64,000 nt of DNA, taken from Alteromonas sp. MMG017. Lineage in GTDB: Bacteria; Pseudomonadota; Gammaproteobacteria; Enterobacterales; Alteromonadaceae. The stretch is from contig NZ_JAGJDY010000001.1 of the NCBI RefSeq assembly GCF_018100795.1, positions 512,733 through 576,732 on the forward strand. Reading direction: 5' to 3'. Position numbers and translations under genes: made by a program. The notes under the pieces were generated by a model. It did no database searches and had not been told where the DNA came from. It saw only the letters and a list, made by a program, of their open reading frames with translations. Positions 1-8,355 of the stretch are shown one piece after another. Every line of letters begins with the position of its first letter. Positions within the stretch are counted from its first letter, which is position 1.

Positions 1-1
1 T

Positions 2-418
2 GTGAACATGATGATGCTTGGCGACAGTTCTGGCCAAAACAGCGCAGCGGTTGCCCAAATAGGCCATCACTTGGCACAAATAACGGGTGCAAACTGGACC
101 TTCTTCGCACCACTTTTAGGGGCGCTAGGTTCATTCTTTTCAGGGTCGGCCACTATTTCGAATTTAACCTTCGCGGGCATTCAAACCACCATTGCCGGAC
201 AACTGTCACTACCCCTTACCACCATACTGGCACTTCAAAGTGTAGGCGCCGCCATGGGCAACATGGTGTGCATAAATAACATAGTGGCCGTTACCGCTAT
301 TCTGGGTTTGCAAAACCGCGACGGCGACATTCTAAAAAGCACCTCATTGATACTGGCGGTGTTTGCTGTAGTGGCCGGGGGTATGGGGGTGTTATTGGTT
401 GGGGTTAATGGTTTTTGA
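2..418 (+). CDS. lldP: L-lactate permease, C-terminal part (cut by window edge)
   Basis: This is the last 138 or so residues of an LctP/LldP-family permease, an inner-membrane protein that imports L-lactate (and glycolate) with protons. The visible part begins in the conserved stretch containing GQNSAAVAQIGH and continues through FSGSATISNLTFAG and ALQSVGAAMGNMVCINNIVA. Both stretches are typical of the C-terminal half of this family. Several hydrophobic membrane segments are visible, and the protein ends in a glycine/valine-rich helix. The gene starts upstream of the window, so its length and start cannot be judged. It marks the core-genome border of the defence island that follows. Confidence 0.9.
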   Translation: MNMMMLGDSSGQNSAAVAQIGHHLAQITGANWTFFAPLLGALGSFFSGSATISNLTFAGIQTTIAGQLSLPLTTILALQSVGAAMGNMVCINNIVAVTAILGLQNRDGDILKSTSLILAVFAVVAGGMGVLLVGVNGF

Positions 419-493
419 TAAAGGTTAACTGTATCTCTAGCGATTCGAAGATAAATACAATAATGTTCACACGACGTGAAGAAGGAATTAATC

Positions 494-511
494 ATGGATA
501 GAATTAAATGA
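494..511 (+). CDS. possible 5-codon leader ORF coupled to the helicase gene
   Basis: A five-codon reading frame (MDRIK) starts at an ATG 7 nt after a good Shine-Dalgarno sequence (GAAGGA at 481-486). Its TGA stop overlaps the ATG of the following helicase gene in an ATGA arrangement (508-511). The helicase ATG has no ribosome binding site of its own at normal spacing, so its translation may depend on termination-reinitiation from this mini-ORF. The arrangement is read directly from sequence. That it is translated is inference. Confidence 0.35.
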   Translation: MDRIK

Positions 512-3084
512 CTTTATCAGACTACCTACGAAGTCTAGGTTTTCAACAGATAGATTCTCAATTCACTTCTTACCTTTTCAGTGATAACAGCCAAAAAGTC
601 GGTATCATCATCGATACGCAACTGTATGGAGCCAACAAACCCAGCTTTCGCTACCACGAATACACTTCGTGGCAAAACATGTTGATGCATAAATTTGAGC
701 GTCTATACCGCTTTATTGACAGCGAAGTACACGAAGACAGATTGCTAATTGGTGCAATATTAAATGACAGTACTGATGAATATGATTTTCGGCAGTTTGG
801 CGCTGACAGACAGGTTAGTGAAACAGACCCAACTCGCCCAGAATATAATTTTGAAAGTCTATTTGAGCAGGTTTATGGTTCAAAATATCTGCATGCTTTA
901 GAGCGAGAATATCAGTATGTAGACTTGTTTGGTAAAAGCCGATATGTGGATTACGTTCTTAAAACTATTGATGGCGAAATTGCCATCGAGCTTAACGGTG
1001 AAAGCTTTCACCATCCACTGCACATCAGACAAAGCCGTTATCAATCCCAGCTACTTAAGCAAAATTCGCTTATGAAAGACGGTATCAAAGTATATCGCTG
1101 GTCTAATGCTGGAATGGCTGATGAGAAGAAGTTTGCAGATCAAATTCGCCTCTACTTTGGAGAAGAAGAAAAATTTTGCGGTAAGCCAACAGCAAGCCAA
1201 TTTAGAAACATTAGTTTTTCACTTTTCAAACACCAGAAAGATGCGCTTTTAGATATTGAAAATGGCAGAGCGCAAGGTAAAAATACATTTTTGCTAGTAC
1301 TGCCGACTGGAACCGGAAAAACCGAAGTATTTATTGCAGACCACAGCAATCAAAAAAAACTGGGCAACGCTGATAGAGCATTGGTCATCGTTCCGTACAA
1401 AGACTTACGCGAACAAACAAAAGCACGGTTCACAGAACGAGATCCCAACCTCATAGTTTCCTCCAATATTTTGGACTCATCAGCTGATGTAATAGTGCAA
1501 ACGACTCAAGCAATACAACGACAATTTGCTTCACTTACAACAAATTATTTTGATTATATTGTGGTGGATGAAGCTCATCATGCCCCTGCACAAGGTCTCA
1601 GACGAGTATTAGAACACTTCAATCCAAAAACGTTATTTGGTTGCACCGCTACGGATAAAAGACTCGACCAAAAAGATCTTGCTGAAATATTCGGTCGATA
1701 CCAATTGAACATGACACTTGAAGAGGCGATTAAGCAAAAGCTATTACCGCCAATCCGCGCGTTTCGTTTGGAAAGTAATATTGATTTTTCTCAGGTTAGA
1801 TTTAACGGAAAAGAGTTCGTTAAAAGCGACTTAAACAAGCGCGTTATCTTACCCTCACGAGACCAACTTATTGTAGACGTACTCTCAAAATACTTTACTC
1901 AACAAGATGCTGTAACAGGTCAATCTTTAGCAGCGCTGCAAGGTGTTATCTTCTGCGTTGACGTGAAACACGCCAATCGATTAGCTGCACTTCTAAATAA
2001 ACACAATATTAGTGCTGAAGCCGTTTCTGCAAATAGCAGAGAAGGATTAAAGAAGTATAAAGAAGGTAAGGTACGTTTTTTATGTGCTTGCGATTTATTG
2101 AATGAAGGATGGGATGCGCCCAACACCTCCATTGTTGTAATGGCACGGCCCACAATGTCAAAAGTGTTATATATGCAACAACTTGGCAGGGGAACTCGCA
2201 ACCACCCCGGAAAGGAAGCACTTTACGCGATTGATGTGGTAGACAGCTATGGCCCCGCGCTGCAACCATGGAGCTTGCACAGTATATTTAATCTTGATGG
2301 CTATAAGCCCTTCGCTGACATATTTAATCCAAACGAGGCGCTCGTAGGTGAAGAAGTGATTCTTGATCACCTTTACGAACACGAGCGCAAACTTCATCCC
2401 ATCAAGCTATTTAACTTTGAAGACGAGTTTGGTGATTACATTAATGATGAACAGCTCGCTAGGGAGCTTTTTGTATCAACAGGTACAGTCAAAGCTTGGG
2501 TAAAAAAACAAAGTTTAATACCAGACAAACAGTTACCGTTTGGTAGTCATATGCTTAATTACTATGAGCAAAGTAGAGTCAACGAAATACGCGAGGAGAA
2601 AAATCTCAAATACCGCAACGAAGACACACGAAGAGATGATTTTTTCGAGTTTTTAGAACAACGTGATTACACGTTTTCGTTCAAAATTGTATTCCTGCTA
2701 TTGATGCTAAAGCATGTCGATAAAACTGGAGAAGCGAGCCTTTCGCTATTGAGAGCAGATTATCAGTCATTTTATAAAAACTTATTGACAAAATACGGTA
2801 AAGCAGAAAAAAACAACAGCCCTCTAAACAGCGAAGAGTTTCTGAATGACAAAAAACAGTTAACTAAAAGTATTCTTCAAAATCCATTCGAAAAATTTGA
2901 GCGAAAAAGTTTTATGTACCATGCCAAAGATTTAGACAAACTAGCGTTTGATGCTGCACTGTGGGATAGGCTTGAGAGCAGCGATATAGAGTTGATTAGG
3001 AAGCAAATGTTTGAAGATGGAGAAAGTTACTTCAATAAACATGTTAAAGGTGGCACGTTTGAAGAGGAACTCTTTAGTGAGTAG
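508..3084 (+). CDS. SF2 helicase with N-terminal Vsr/DUF559-like nuclease region (restriction-type)
   Basis: An 858-residue fusion protein, probably the restriction arm of an R-M pair with the methyltransferase downstream. Around residues 145-205 it has the pattern of Vsr/DUF559 PD-(D/E)XK nucleases: VDYVL (D149), then IAIELNGESFHH (E161, H168-H169), an R/Q-rich helix, and GIKVYRWS. The usual third acidic/lysine position reads N163. Residues 235-590 form an SF2 helicase core: Walker A LPTGTGKT (265-272), DEAH (354-357), a CTAT motif III, and motif VI QLGRGTR near 557-564. A helix-turn-helix-like stretch (ARELFVSTGTVKAWVKK) begins near 650. The C-terminal 150 residues are not recognised. The gene is AT-rich compared with lldP, which suggests acquisition by transfer. 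Nuclease activity is inferred. Confidence 0.75.
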   Translation: MTLSDYLRSLGFQQIDSQFTSYLFSDNSQKVGIIIDTQLYGANKPSFRYHEYTSWQNMLMHKFERLYRFIDSEVHEDRLLIGAILNDSTDEYDFRQFGADRQVSETDPTRPEYNFESLFEQVYGSKYLHALEREYQYVDLFGKSRYVDYVLKTIDGEIAIELNGESFHHPLHIRQSRYQSQLLKQNSLMKDGIKVYRWSNAGMADEKKFADQIRLYFGEEEKFCGKPTASQFRNISFSLFKHQKDALLDIENGRAQGKNTFLLVLPTGTGKTEVFIADHSNQKKLGNADRALVIVPYKDLREQTKARFTERDPNLIVSSNILDSSADVIVQTTQAIQRQFASLTTNYFDYIVVDEAHHAPAQGLRRVLEHFNPKTLFGCTATDKRLDQKDLAEIFGRYQLNMTLEEAIKQKLLPPIRAFRLESNIDFSQVRFNGKEFVKSDLNKRVILPSRDQLIVDVLSKYFTQQDAVTGQSLAALQGVIFCVDVKHANRLAALLNKHNISAEAVSANSREGLKKYKEGKVRFLCACDLLNEGWDAPNTSIVVMARPTMSKVLYMQQLGRGTRNHPGKEALYAIDVVDSYGPALQPWSLHSIFNLDGYKPFADIFNPNEALVGEEVILDHLYEHERKLHPIKLFNFEDEFGDYINDEQLARELFVSTGTVKAWVKKQSLIPDKQLPFGSHMLNYYEQSRVNEIREEKNLKYRNEDTRRDDFFEFLEQRDYTFSFKIVFLLLMLKHVDKTGEASLSLLRADYQSFYKNLLTKYGKAEKNNSPLNSEEFLNDKKQLTKSILQNPFEKFERKSFMYHAKDLDKLAFDAALWDRLESSDIELIRKQMFEDGESYFNKHVKGGTFEEELFSE

Positions 3085-3192
3085 AGTTTCTTATTACCAA
3101 ACTAGTGAGATTAAGCCCTTTAAAAGCAGAATAATATTAATATTGCTCAAAACTTTTGGCCTGGTATTATTGCTCAGCATTTTTTTAATATA

Positions 3193-4755
3193 GTGGCTAT
3201 CGTGAAAACGGGTGAAGTATTAGTAATCGATTTGTTTGCCGGTCCGGGTGGATTAGGTGAAGGAATATCTTCGTGCCGACATGAAAATGGAAGTAGTCCA
3301 TTTCAAATCGGGTTATCTGTTGAGAAAGACCCACACGCGCATAGAACGCTAACAACAAGGGCATTTTTCAGAAAAGTAAAAGGTTTACCTAGCGGCTTAG
3401 ATGATTACTATGAATATGTTAGAGGCAACCTTTCCAGAGAAGCACTGTTTCAACGCTACCCTGAACAAGCTAGAGAAGCGAGTATTGAAACTCTAGAGGG
3501 GCCTAGGGAGCTAGGAGTTGATAACAATTTAATTCATGAACGTATCCGGCAGTTAACGGAAAAGCATAGTGGACCAACGGTAGTAATCGGTGGTCCTCCA
3601 TGTCAGGCTTATTCATTAGCCGGCAGATCTCGCAACGCTGGTATCAAAAACTATAAAGCTGAAAAAGATTCTCGCAACTTTTTATACCTCCAGTATTTAA
3701 AAGTTCTATCTATCGCCAAGCCAAACGTATTCATCATGGAAAACGTTCGCGGAATTCTGTCTGCAAAATTAAATGGCAAAGTCATGTTTCCGCAACTTTT
3801 AAAGGATTTAAGAAATCCAAGTAGAGTAACTAAAGTAAAGAATGGTCCCAAATACAAGATATACTCACTCGTGGTAAATGCAGAGAACCCCGACAATCCT
3901 CAATATAAAGACTCAAGAGATTTTCTCATTAAATCAGAGGAATATGGAATTCCCCAGGCTCGCCATAGAGTGATTTTAATTGGTGTTAGAGAAGATATAA
4001 AAGATTCACCGTCAACACTGGAAAAAGCAGAAGATACGATTAGTGTAGAAAGTGTGCTAAGCGATTTACCGCCTCTAAGGAGCGGATTTTCTAAGAAAAC
4101 AGAGAACGAGCAACAGGCTTGGACAAGAGTTATTTCTAAAAATGCAAAACATTTAAAAAGATTACTCCGGAAGACTGGTCTTTACTCAAATAAAATTATC
4201 GATGACCTAGACATAGAGCCAATTAAGAAGCTGGATAGAGTTGAATCTCAACATGAAAATATCGAAGAAACCAAACTCACATCACCCCTGAAAGATTGGT
4301 TATTGGATGAAAATCTAAAGTGTGTATTGAATCATGATACTCGAGGCCATATGGAGTCAGATTTACTTCGTTATGCCTTTTGTGCTACGCATGCAAGGTT
4401 GAATGAGGGTGTGTCACCAAAGTCGAGAGACTTTCCTAAAGAATTAGCACCTAACCACAAAAATTGGGAGTCGGGTGATCACGCTGACCGCTTTAGGGTC
4501 CAGCCGGAAAATTCATTTGCAAAAACAATTACAAGCCATATCTCTAAAGATGGTCATCACTTCGTGCATTATGACCCTAAACAGTGTCGCAGCCTCACGG
4601 TTAGAGAGGCTGCTCGTTTACAGACATTTCCAGACAACTACTTTTTTGAAGGGGGTAGAACACAACAATATGTCCAAGTAGGAAATGCTGTACCACCTTA
4701 CTTGGCACAGCAAATAGGCAAGGTTGTTTTAGATTTATTTAGTCAAAACGAGTAA
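3193..4755 (+). CDS. DNA (cytosine-5-)-methyltransferase
   Basis: A 520-residue C5-cytosine methyltransferase that would methylate a short DNA target and protect host DNA from a partner nuclease. It has motif I DLFAGPGGLGEG (from D13), motif IV GGPPCQAYS with catalytic Cys137, motif VI ENVRG, motif VIII QARHRV, and motif X QVGNAVPP near the C-terminus. The long segment between VIII and X would be the target-recognition domain. Its specificity cannot be read. The start is a GTG with no clear ribosome binding site. A second GTG three codons on is an alternative. It lies 108 bp after the helicase on the same strand and its 3' end overlaps the convergent regulator gene by 17 bp. Confidence 0.9.
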   Translation: MAIVKTGEVLVIDLFAGPGGLGEGISSCRHENGSSPFQIGLSVEKDPHAHRTLTTRAFFRKVKGLPSGLDDYYEYVRGNLSREALFQRYPEQAREASIETLEGPRELGVDNNLIHERIRQLTEKHSGPTVVIGGPPCQAYSLAGRSRNAGIKNYKAEKDSRNFLYLQYLKVLSIAKPNVFIMENVRGILSAKLNGKVMFPQLLKDLRNPSRVTKVKNGPKYKIYSLVVNAENPDNPQYKDSRDFLIKSEEYGIPQARHRVILIGVREDIKDSPSTLEKAEDTISVESVLSDLPPLRSGFSKKTENEQQAWTRVISKNAKHLKRLLRKTGLYSNKIIDDLDIEPIKKLDRVESQHENIEETKLTSPLKDWLLDENLKCVLNHDTRGHMESDLLRYAFCATHARLNEGVSPKSRDFPKELAPNHKNWESGDHADRFRVQPENSFAKTITSHISKDGHHFVHYDPKQCRSLTVREAARLQTFPDNYFFEGGRTQQYVQVGNAVPPYLAQQIGKVVLDLFSQNE

Positions 4756-6157
4756 TGCCGGGCCGCGAAGAGTACTGTGCACATTTGAAAGAAATATCAG
4801 ACAATATTTGATCTTTTAGTCTAAATAATGGTTCACCAAACCAAGAGTTTTCGTATTGTCTTTTGTTAACCATTGAAGATGCTTTTGTGCCGATTTGATA
4901 CTTAAAACTTAACTTTAAAATATAAATCACATTATCGATTTGAATTTTTGGAAGTCTGTAGATGCCCTCGTGAGAAGTACTCCGTTCGACGCCTTCATTA
5001 TTGGTGAATATTGTTAACTTTTCAAACTCTTCCGGTACCAGCGCAGCTAGTAGATATTGATGCAGCTTAGTTTTTTTTTGCGCCTGGTCGCAAACAGCTG
5101 ATAGCTCGATAAAACCTAATCTAAGTGATTCACGAGCTTTTTCACGAAATTTTTTAGGTGTGATACCGTCTAACCCTTCAATGTCATTTGTAGTAAGAAA
5201 CTCGTCGTGAATGATAGATTTTAAATTGCTCCCTAGTTTATCTTCAAATTTATTTAAGTTTTCGGAAGTCGCTCTAACATTAGGACTGAGTTCTACAAAA
5301 ACTCCTCTACAATCCTTACGGAAGGTTGGAGCTACTCTCTCCAAATGATAAAAAGTATTTAACGAGGACTTTATTTTTTCATCTAGGACTTGTCTTTCTC
5401 CAATCAACGGAACGGCTGACGCCCACAAATCCTCATTCGAATTTGAAACTTGAAGCTGATCTTGTAACAGCGGCGAAAGTCCTAAATCTATTGCTAAAGA
5501 TGGGTACTCAGAAGCATTCTTTAATCCAACTGTTTCGTTTCCAATTAAAGCCAGTGCTTTAGTAAACTGCTTTTTATGTAGCTCAGTTTTTTGTGCAGGT
5601 TCACAACCCGAAGGCATTGTTAATTCATACAGCGCATTAGAAGTTTTTTGTGCTGCACATGTTATTCTGTTCTCCCAATCACTGAGTGCATTGAACAAAG
5701 GGCTATTTTTTATAAGAGTTTCGATCTTCTTTTTAAGTTCTAAAGGCTTATCTTTATATTCAGACTTACTGATAATATCCCAATATATTGGTAAATTGAC
5801 CTCACTATGAAACCTTTCTGTTAATTGCTCTACTACATCTTCAACTAACTGTTCATTTTTGGACCAAAATAGAAGGATGTATGGACCAAAGTCTGTTATC
5901 GGTTTTAAAACCTTAGCAATTGGCCCTACTAATGTCTTTGCATTTAAGCTTCCTGTTTCAGTCAAATTTAAATCAGTAATTATTACCCTTGGTTTAACAT
6001 TTTTGAGGTCTATATGATCGATGCCTGACTGATTTTCAGCTTCATTTCGATAATGAATTGGAATACATGGAATTCCTGCAGCAGATATACTATTCAGTAT
6101 TTCATATAGTTCATCTTCTTTATCGTCAATTAAGACAGTCCCTAGTAAATTCAACAC
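4739..6157 (-). CDS. receiver-like regulator of the defence operon
   Basis: A 472-residue protein whose first 130 or so residues look like a CheY-type receiver domain. They contain VLIDDKED (D11-D12), IITDLNL with candidate phospho-acceptor D62, and ILLFWSK, where a receiver would have its conserved T/S-to-K segment. The remaining 340 residues match no family I recognise and show no obvious DNA-binding motif or output enzyme. The gene starts at GTG, directly after the stop of the histidine-kinase-like gene, with AGGAAAAGTAG upstream as ribosome binding site. It is the last gene of the minus-strand defence operon. Its pairing with the upstream kinase-like protein suggests a phosphorelay, which is inference. 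Confidence 0.6.
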   Translation of the reverse strand: MLNLLGTVLIDDKEDELYEILNSISAAGIPCIPIHYRNEAENQSGIDHIDLKNVKPRVIITDLNLTETGSLNAKTLVGPIAKVLKPITDFGPYILLFWSKNEQLVEDVVEQLTERFHSEVNLPIYWDIISKSEYKDKPLELKKKIETLIKNSPLFNALSDWENRITCAAQKTSNALYELTMPSGCEPAQKTELHKKQFTKALALIGNETVGLKNASEYPSLAIDLGLSPLLQDQLQVSNSNEDLWASAVPLIGERQVLDEKIKSSLNTFYHLERVAPTFRKDCRGVFVELSPNVRATSENLNKFEDKLGSNLKSIIHDEFLTTNDIEGLDGITPKKFREKARESLRLGFIELSAVCDQAQKKTKLHQYLLAALVPEEFEKLTIFTNNEGVERSTSHEGIYRLPKIQIDNVIYILKLSFKYQIGTKASSMVNKRQYENSWFGEPLFRLKDQILSDISFKCAQYSSRPGITRFD

Positions 6158-8302
6158 CTACTTTTCCTTTTTAAATATTAAGACAGCAGCTGCACCATTA
6201 TATGCGCCAGCGACATCTAGTTCTTTTGCATCACATATTAAAAGCTTCCCACCAATGGTTTCCATGACTTTGTCTACGTAATATAGGCCGACTCCCATCC
6301 CACTAGGTCTAGTTGTTTTAAACGGCTTTATTGCTTCATTTAGAGCTAGATTAAACCCAGGTCCATTGTCTAAAACGGCTAACGCAGGCCCTTCTTTGAA
6401 AAAAGTAGGAAGTGATTCAATTCTAATTGCAGGCTTATATGAGTTATCTTCTTTTTCGGCTTTCAAAGAGGTCCAATGAATAGAGTTATCAATTAGGTTA
6501 TTCATTGCTGCTTGAAGTAAACCAAAGGGTGCGGTAATTTCGAATAAATCGGACTCTCCTGTGATTAGAGGACAAGAGATAATGATGTTATGGTGTTCAA
6601 ATCGGTGCTCAGTCAATTCGACAACGCGTTGAACCAACGCCTTTATATTGAACTTTTTACGCTCATTTCTGCGAAGCAACGGTGCAAAGCCTTCCAAAAG
6701 TTTAGCTAAGTGGTCAGCGCGTTTTAAAAGCTTAGAGTAATCGTCGGCTCTCTTGATTGACTCATTTAGCTCGTCGACTCCCCGCTCAACCTCGTGGAAA
6801 ATTACTGCTAGATTGATACCTGCAATCCCCGACGAGACAGTAACGTCTCTCATTTGTTTAAAGTCAGATTCTATTTGATTTAGCTTCCCTCCAAGCTCAT
6901 CTTCGATACCATGTTTTCTTATACTTTTTCTCACATCTTCAATAACTTCAGAAAACTTTGCAGTGGTATCAGAGCTATCAGTAGCTTTTCCTGTCAAATA
7001 TTGAGTCAATTTTTCGCGATCATGTCTATGACATATGTGGAAATGCTCTACCACGCTAGCCATTATCCACTTCAACCTTCTAAAAGTGGAGTTATCGTCA
7101 AAACCTTCTCTGTTCGTCTTTTCTTTTAATCCAGAACTGTCCTCTAAAGACAAGTCAATACTTGCAATAACCATTCCTGTATCTATTTTCTTTCCTGGAC
7201 TGTTTATCCTACCCGCGTTTAAACCTAACCAATCATCATTAGGCTCCCCATAATTGAATACACGTATACCATCCCTGTAAACACGAACCCCAGTCTGCTC
7301 TTTTAAATAGCCTTTAATTGTCTGTGATGCACCTTGGGCATTTAATACTTTATTGTCCCTCATGAAAACATAAAAAGTGCCAATAATCGGTCCAATGTCC
7401 TGTATGTCGGCAGCGTTTAAAAGAAGCTTTTCTCTTATGTTTTTATCACGTGCTAAAGCTTCTTCCTTGGTGGGCTTAACTAATTCTAATTTGATATTAC
7501 TTTCTTGTTTTTTATTATCTGATAGTTCTTTGAAAAGAGTCGGGGGTACATAACTGTAGGAGTACGAAAATTTACCCTCCTCATCTAAAGTGAATTCATA
7601 CTTCCATAGCGCACTGTCTAAAATGTCTTGGCTTTCCATTACGTCTAATAAGTCTTTTTCTCTGCCTGGAACTGAGAAATTTACTTTAAAATCAGATGCA
7701 GATTCAAAGGGCGATACTAAACTAGTTAACAGCCGTTTTAATTGTCTTATTTCACCTCTAGTCCAACTTTTATTGTTAAGCTCTTTTATTTCAATACGCG
7801 TTCCAGTTTTATCGTTTTCAAAAAAATCTGGAGTAATAAGTTCTTCAATTTCTACAACAGTATCTTCAAGGTAATTTGCATTATTGATAAGCGAAGGCCA
7901 GTCAATTGTTATTCTGAATTCAGAATTCTCTTTAGTTTTTGTGTTTAACGTAAGTTTTGTTCCCAATTTATGAACAGCTAACCTACCCACCCCTTTTTCT
8001 CCAAGGGGTAACCTGTCAAATTTTTTACTTCTAACTTTATTTTTACTTCTTTTACTATCCGTACCAATTTCCATCCATTTGGATAAGATAGTATCCTTAT
8101 CCATTCCATGCCCATCTTTATCCCAGACAATTATACTTGATTCTGACGATTCAAGGTTCAGTTCGACCTCGACGATCGTGGCATCGGCGTCGTACGAATT
8201 TTTAACAAGTTCAAAAATGGCTAGTCTATCGTCACCAATTAATTCATCACCTAGAAGTTTTAACAAATGAGCATTAGCTTTGAATGGTGCTGTTGTCTTC
8301 AT
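6158..8302 (-). CDS. double-GHKL ATPase with histidine-kinase-like C-terminus
   Basis: A 714-residue protein with two separate GHKL ATPase modules. The N-terminal one is Hsp90/MutL-like: FELVKNSYDADA (E31, N35), DKDGHGM (61-67), and GEKGVGRLA (101-109). The C-terminal one is histidine-kinase-like: an H-box-like VIFHEVERG with His503 in a predicted dimerisation helix, N-box NNLIDNSIHW near 600, G1 LDNGPGF near 645, and G2 GMGVGLYYV near 670. No transmembrane segment is visible, so it is probably cytosolic. It sits between the AIPR gene (53 bp upstream) and the receiver-like gene (immediately downstream). The likely role is sensing, with the Hsp90-like module as input and His503 as phosphodonor. 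It could instead be a structural ATPase without kinase activity. Confidence 0.7.
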   Translation of the reverse strand: MKTTAPFKANAHLLKLLGDELIGDDRLAIFELVKNSYDADATIVEVELNLESSESSIIVWDKDGHGMDKDTILSKWMEIGTDSKRSKNKVRSKKFDRLPLGEKGVGRLAVHKLGTKLTLNTKTKENSEFRITIDWPSLINNANYLEDTVVEIEELITPDFFENDKTGTRIEIKELNNKSWTRGEIRQLKRLLTSLVSPFESASDFKVNFSVPGREKDLLDVMESQDILDSALWKYEFTLDEEGKFSYSYSYVPPTLFKELSDNKKQESNIKLELVKPTKEEALARDKNIREKLLLNAADIQDIGPIIGTFYVFMRDNKVLNAQGASQTIKGYLKEQTGVRVYRDGIRVFNYGEPNDDWLGLNAGRINSPGKKIDTGMVIASIDLSLEDSSGLKEKTNREGFDDNSTFRRLKWIMASVVEHFHICHRHDREKLTQYLTGKATDSSDTTAKFSEVIEDVRKSIRKHGIEDELGGKLNQIESDFKQMRDVTVSSGIAGINLAVIFHEVERGVDELNESIKRADDYSKLLKRADHLAKLLEGFAPLLRRNERKKFNIKALVQRVVELTEHRFEHHNIIISCPLITGESDLFEITAPFGLLQAAMNNLIDNSIHWTSLKAEKEDNSYKPAIRIESLPTFFKEGPALAVLDNGPGFNLALNEAIKPFKTTRPSGMGVGLYYVDKVMETIGGKLLICDAKELDVAGAYNGAAAVLIFKKEK

Positions 8303-8355
8303 AAATCAATTACTCTTTATATTACAAATAGTCGAAGCCTAGTACACAAATTCAT

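Noticed and set aside
3011..3193. 60-codon frame overlapping the helicase end and reaching the methylase start, with a hydrophobic tail
   Set aside because: Most of it is the helicase sequence in another frame, it has no ribosome binding site, and the hydrophobic tail comes from AT-rich intergenic DNA.
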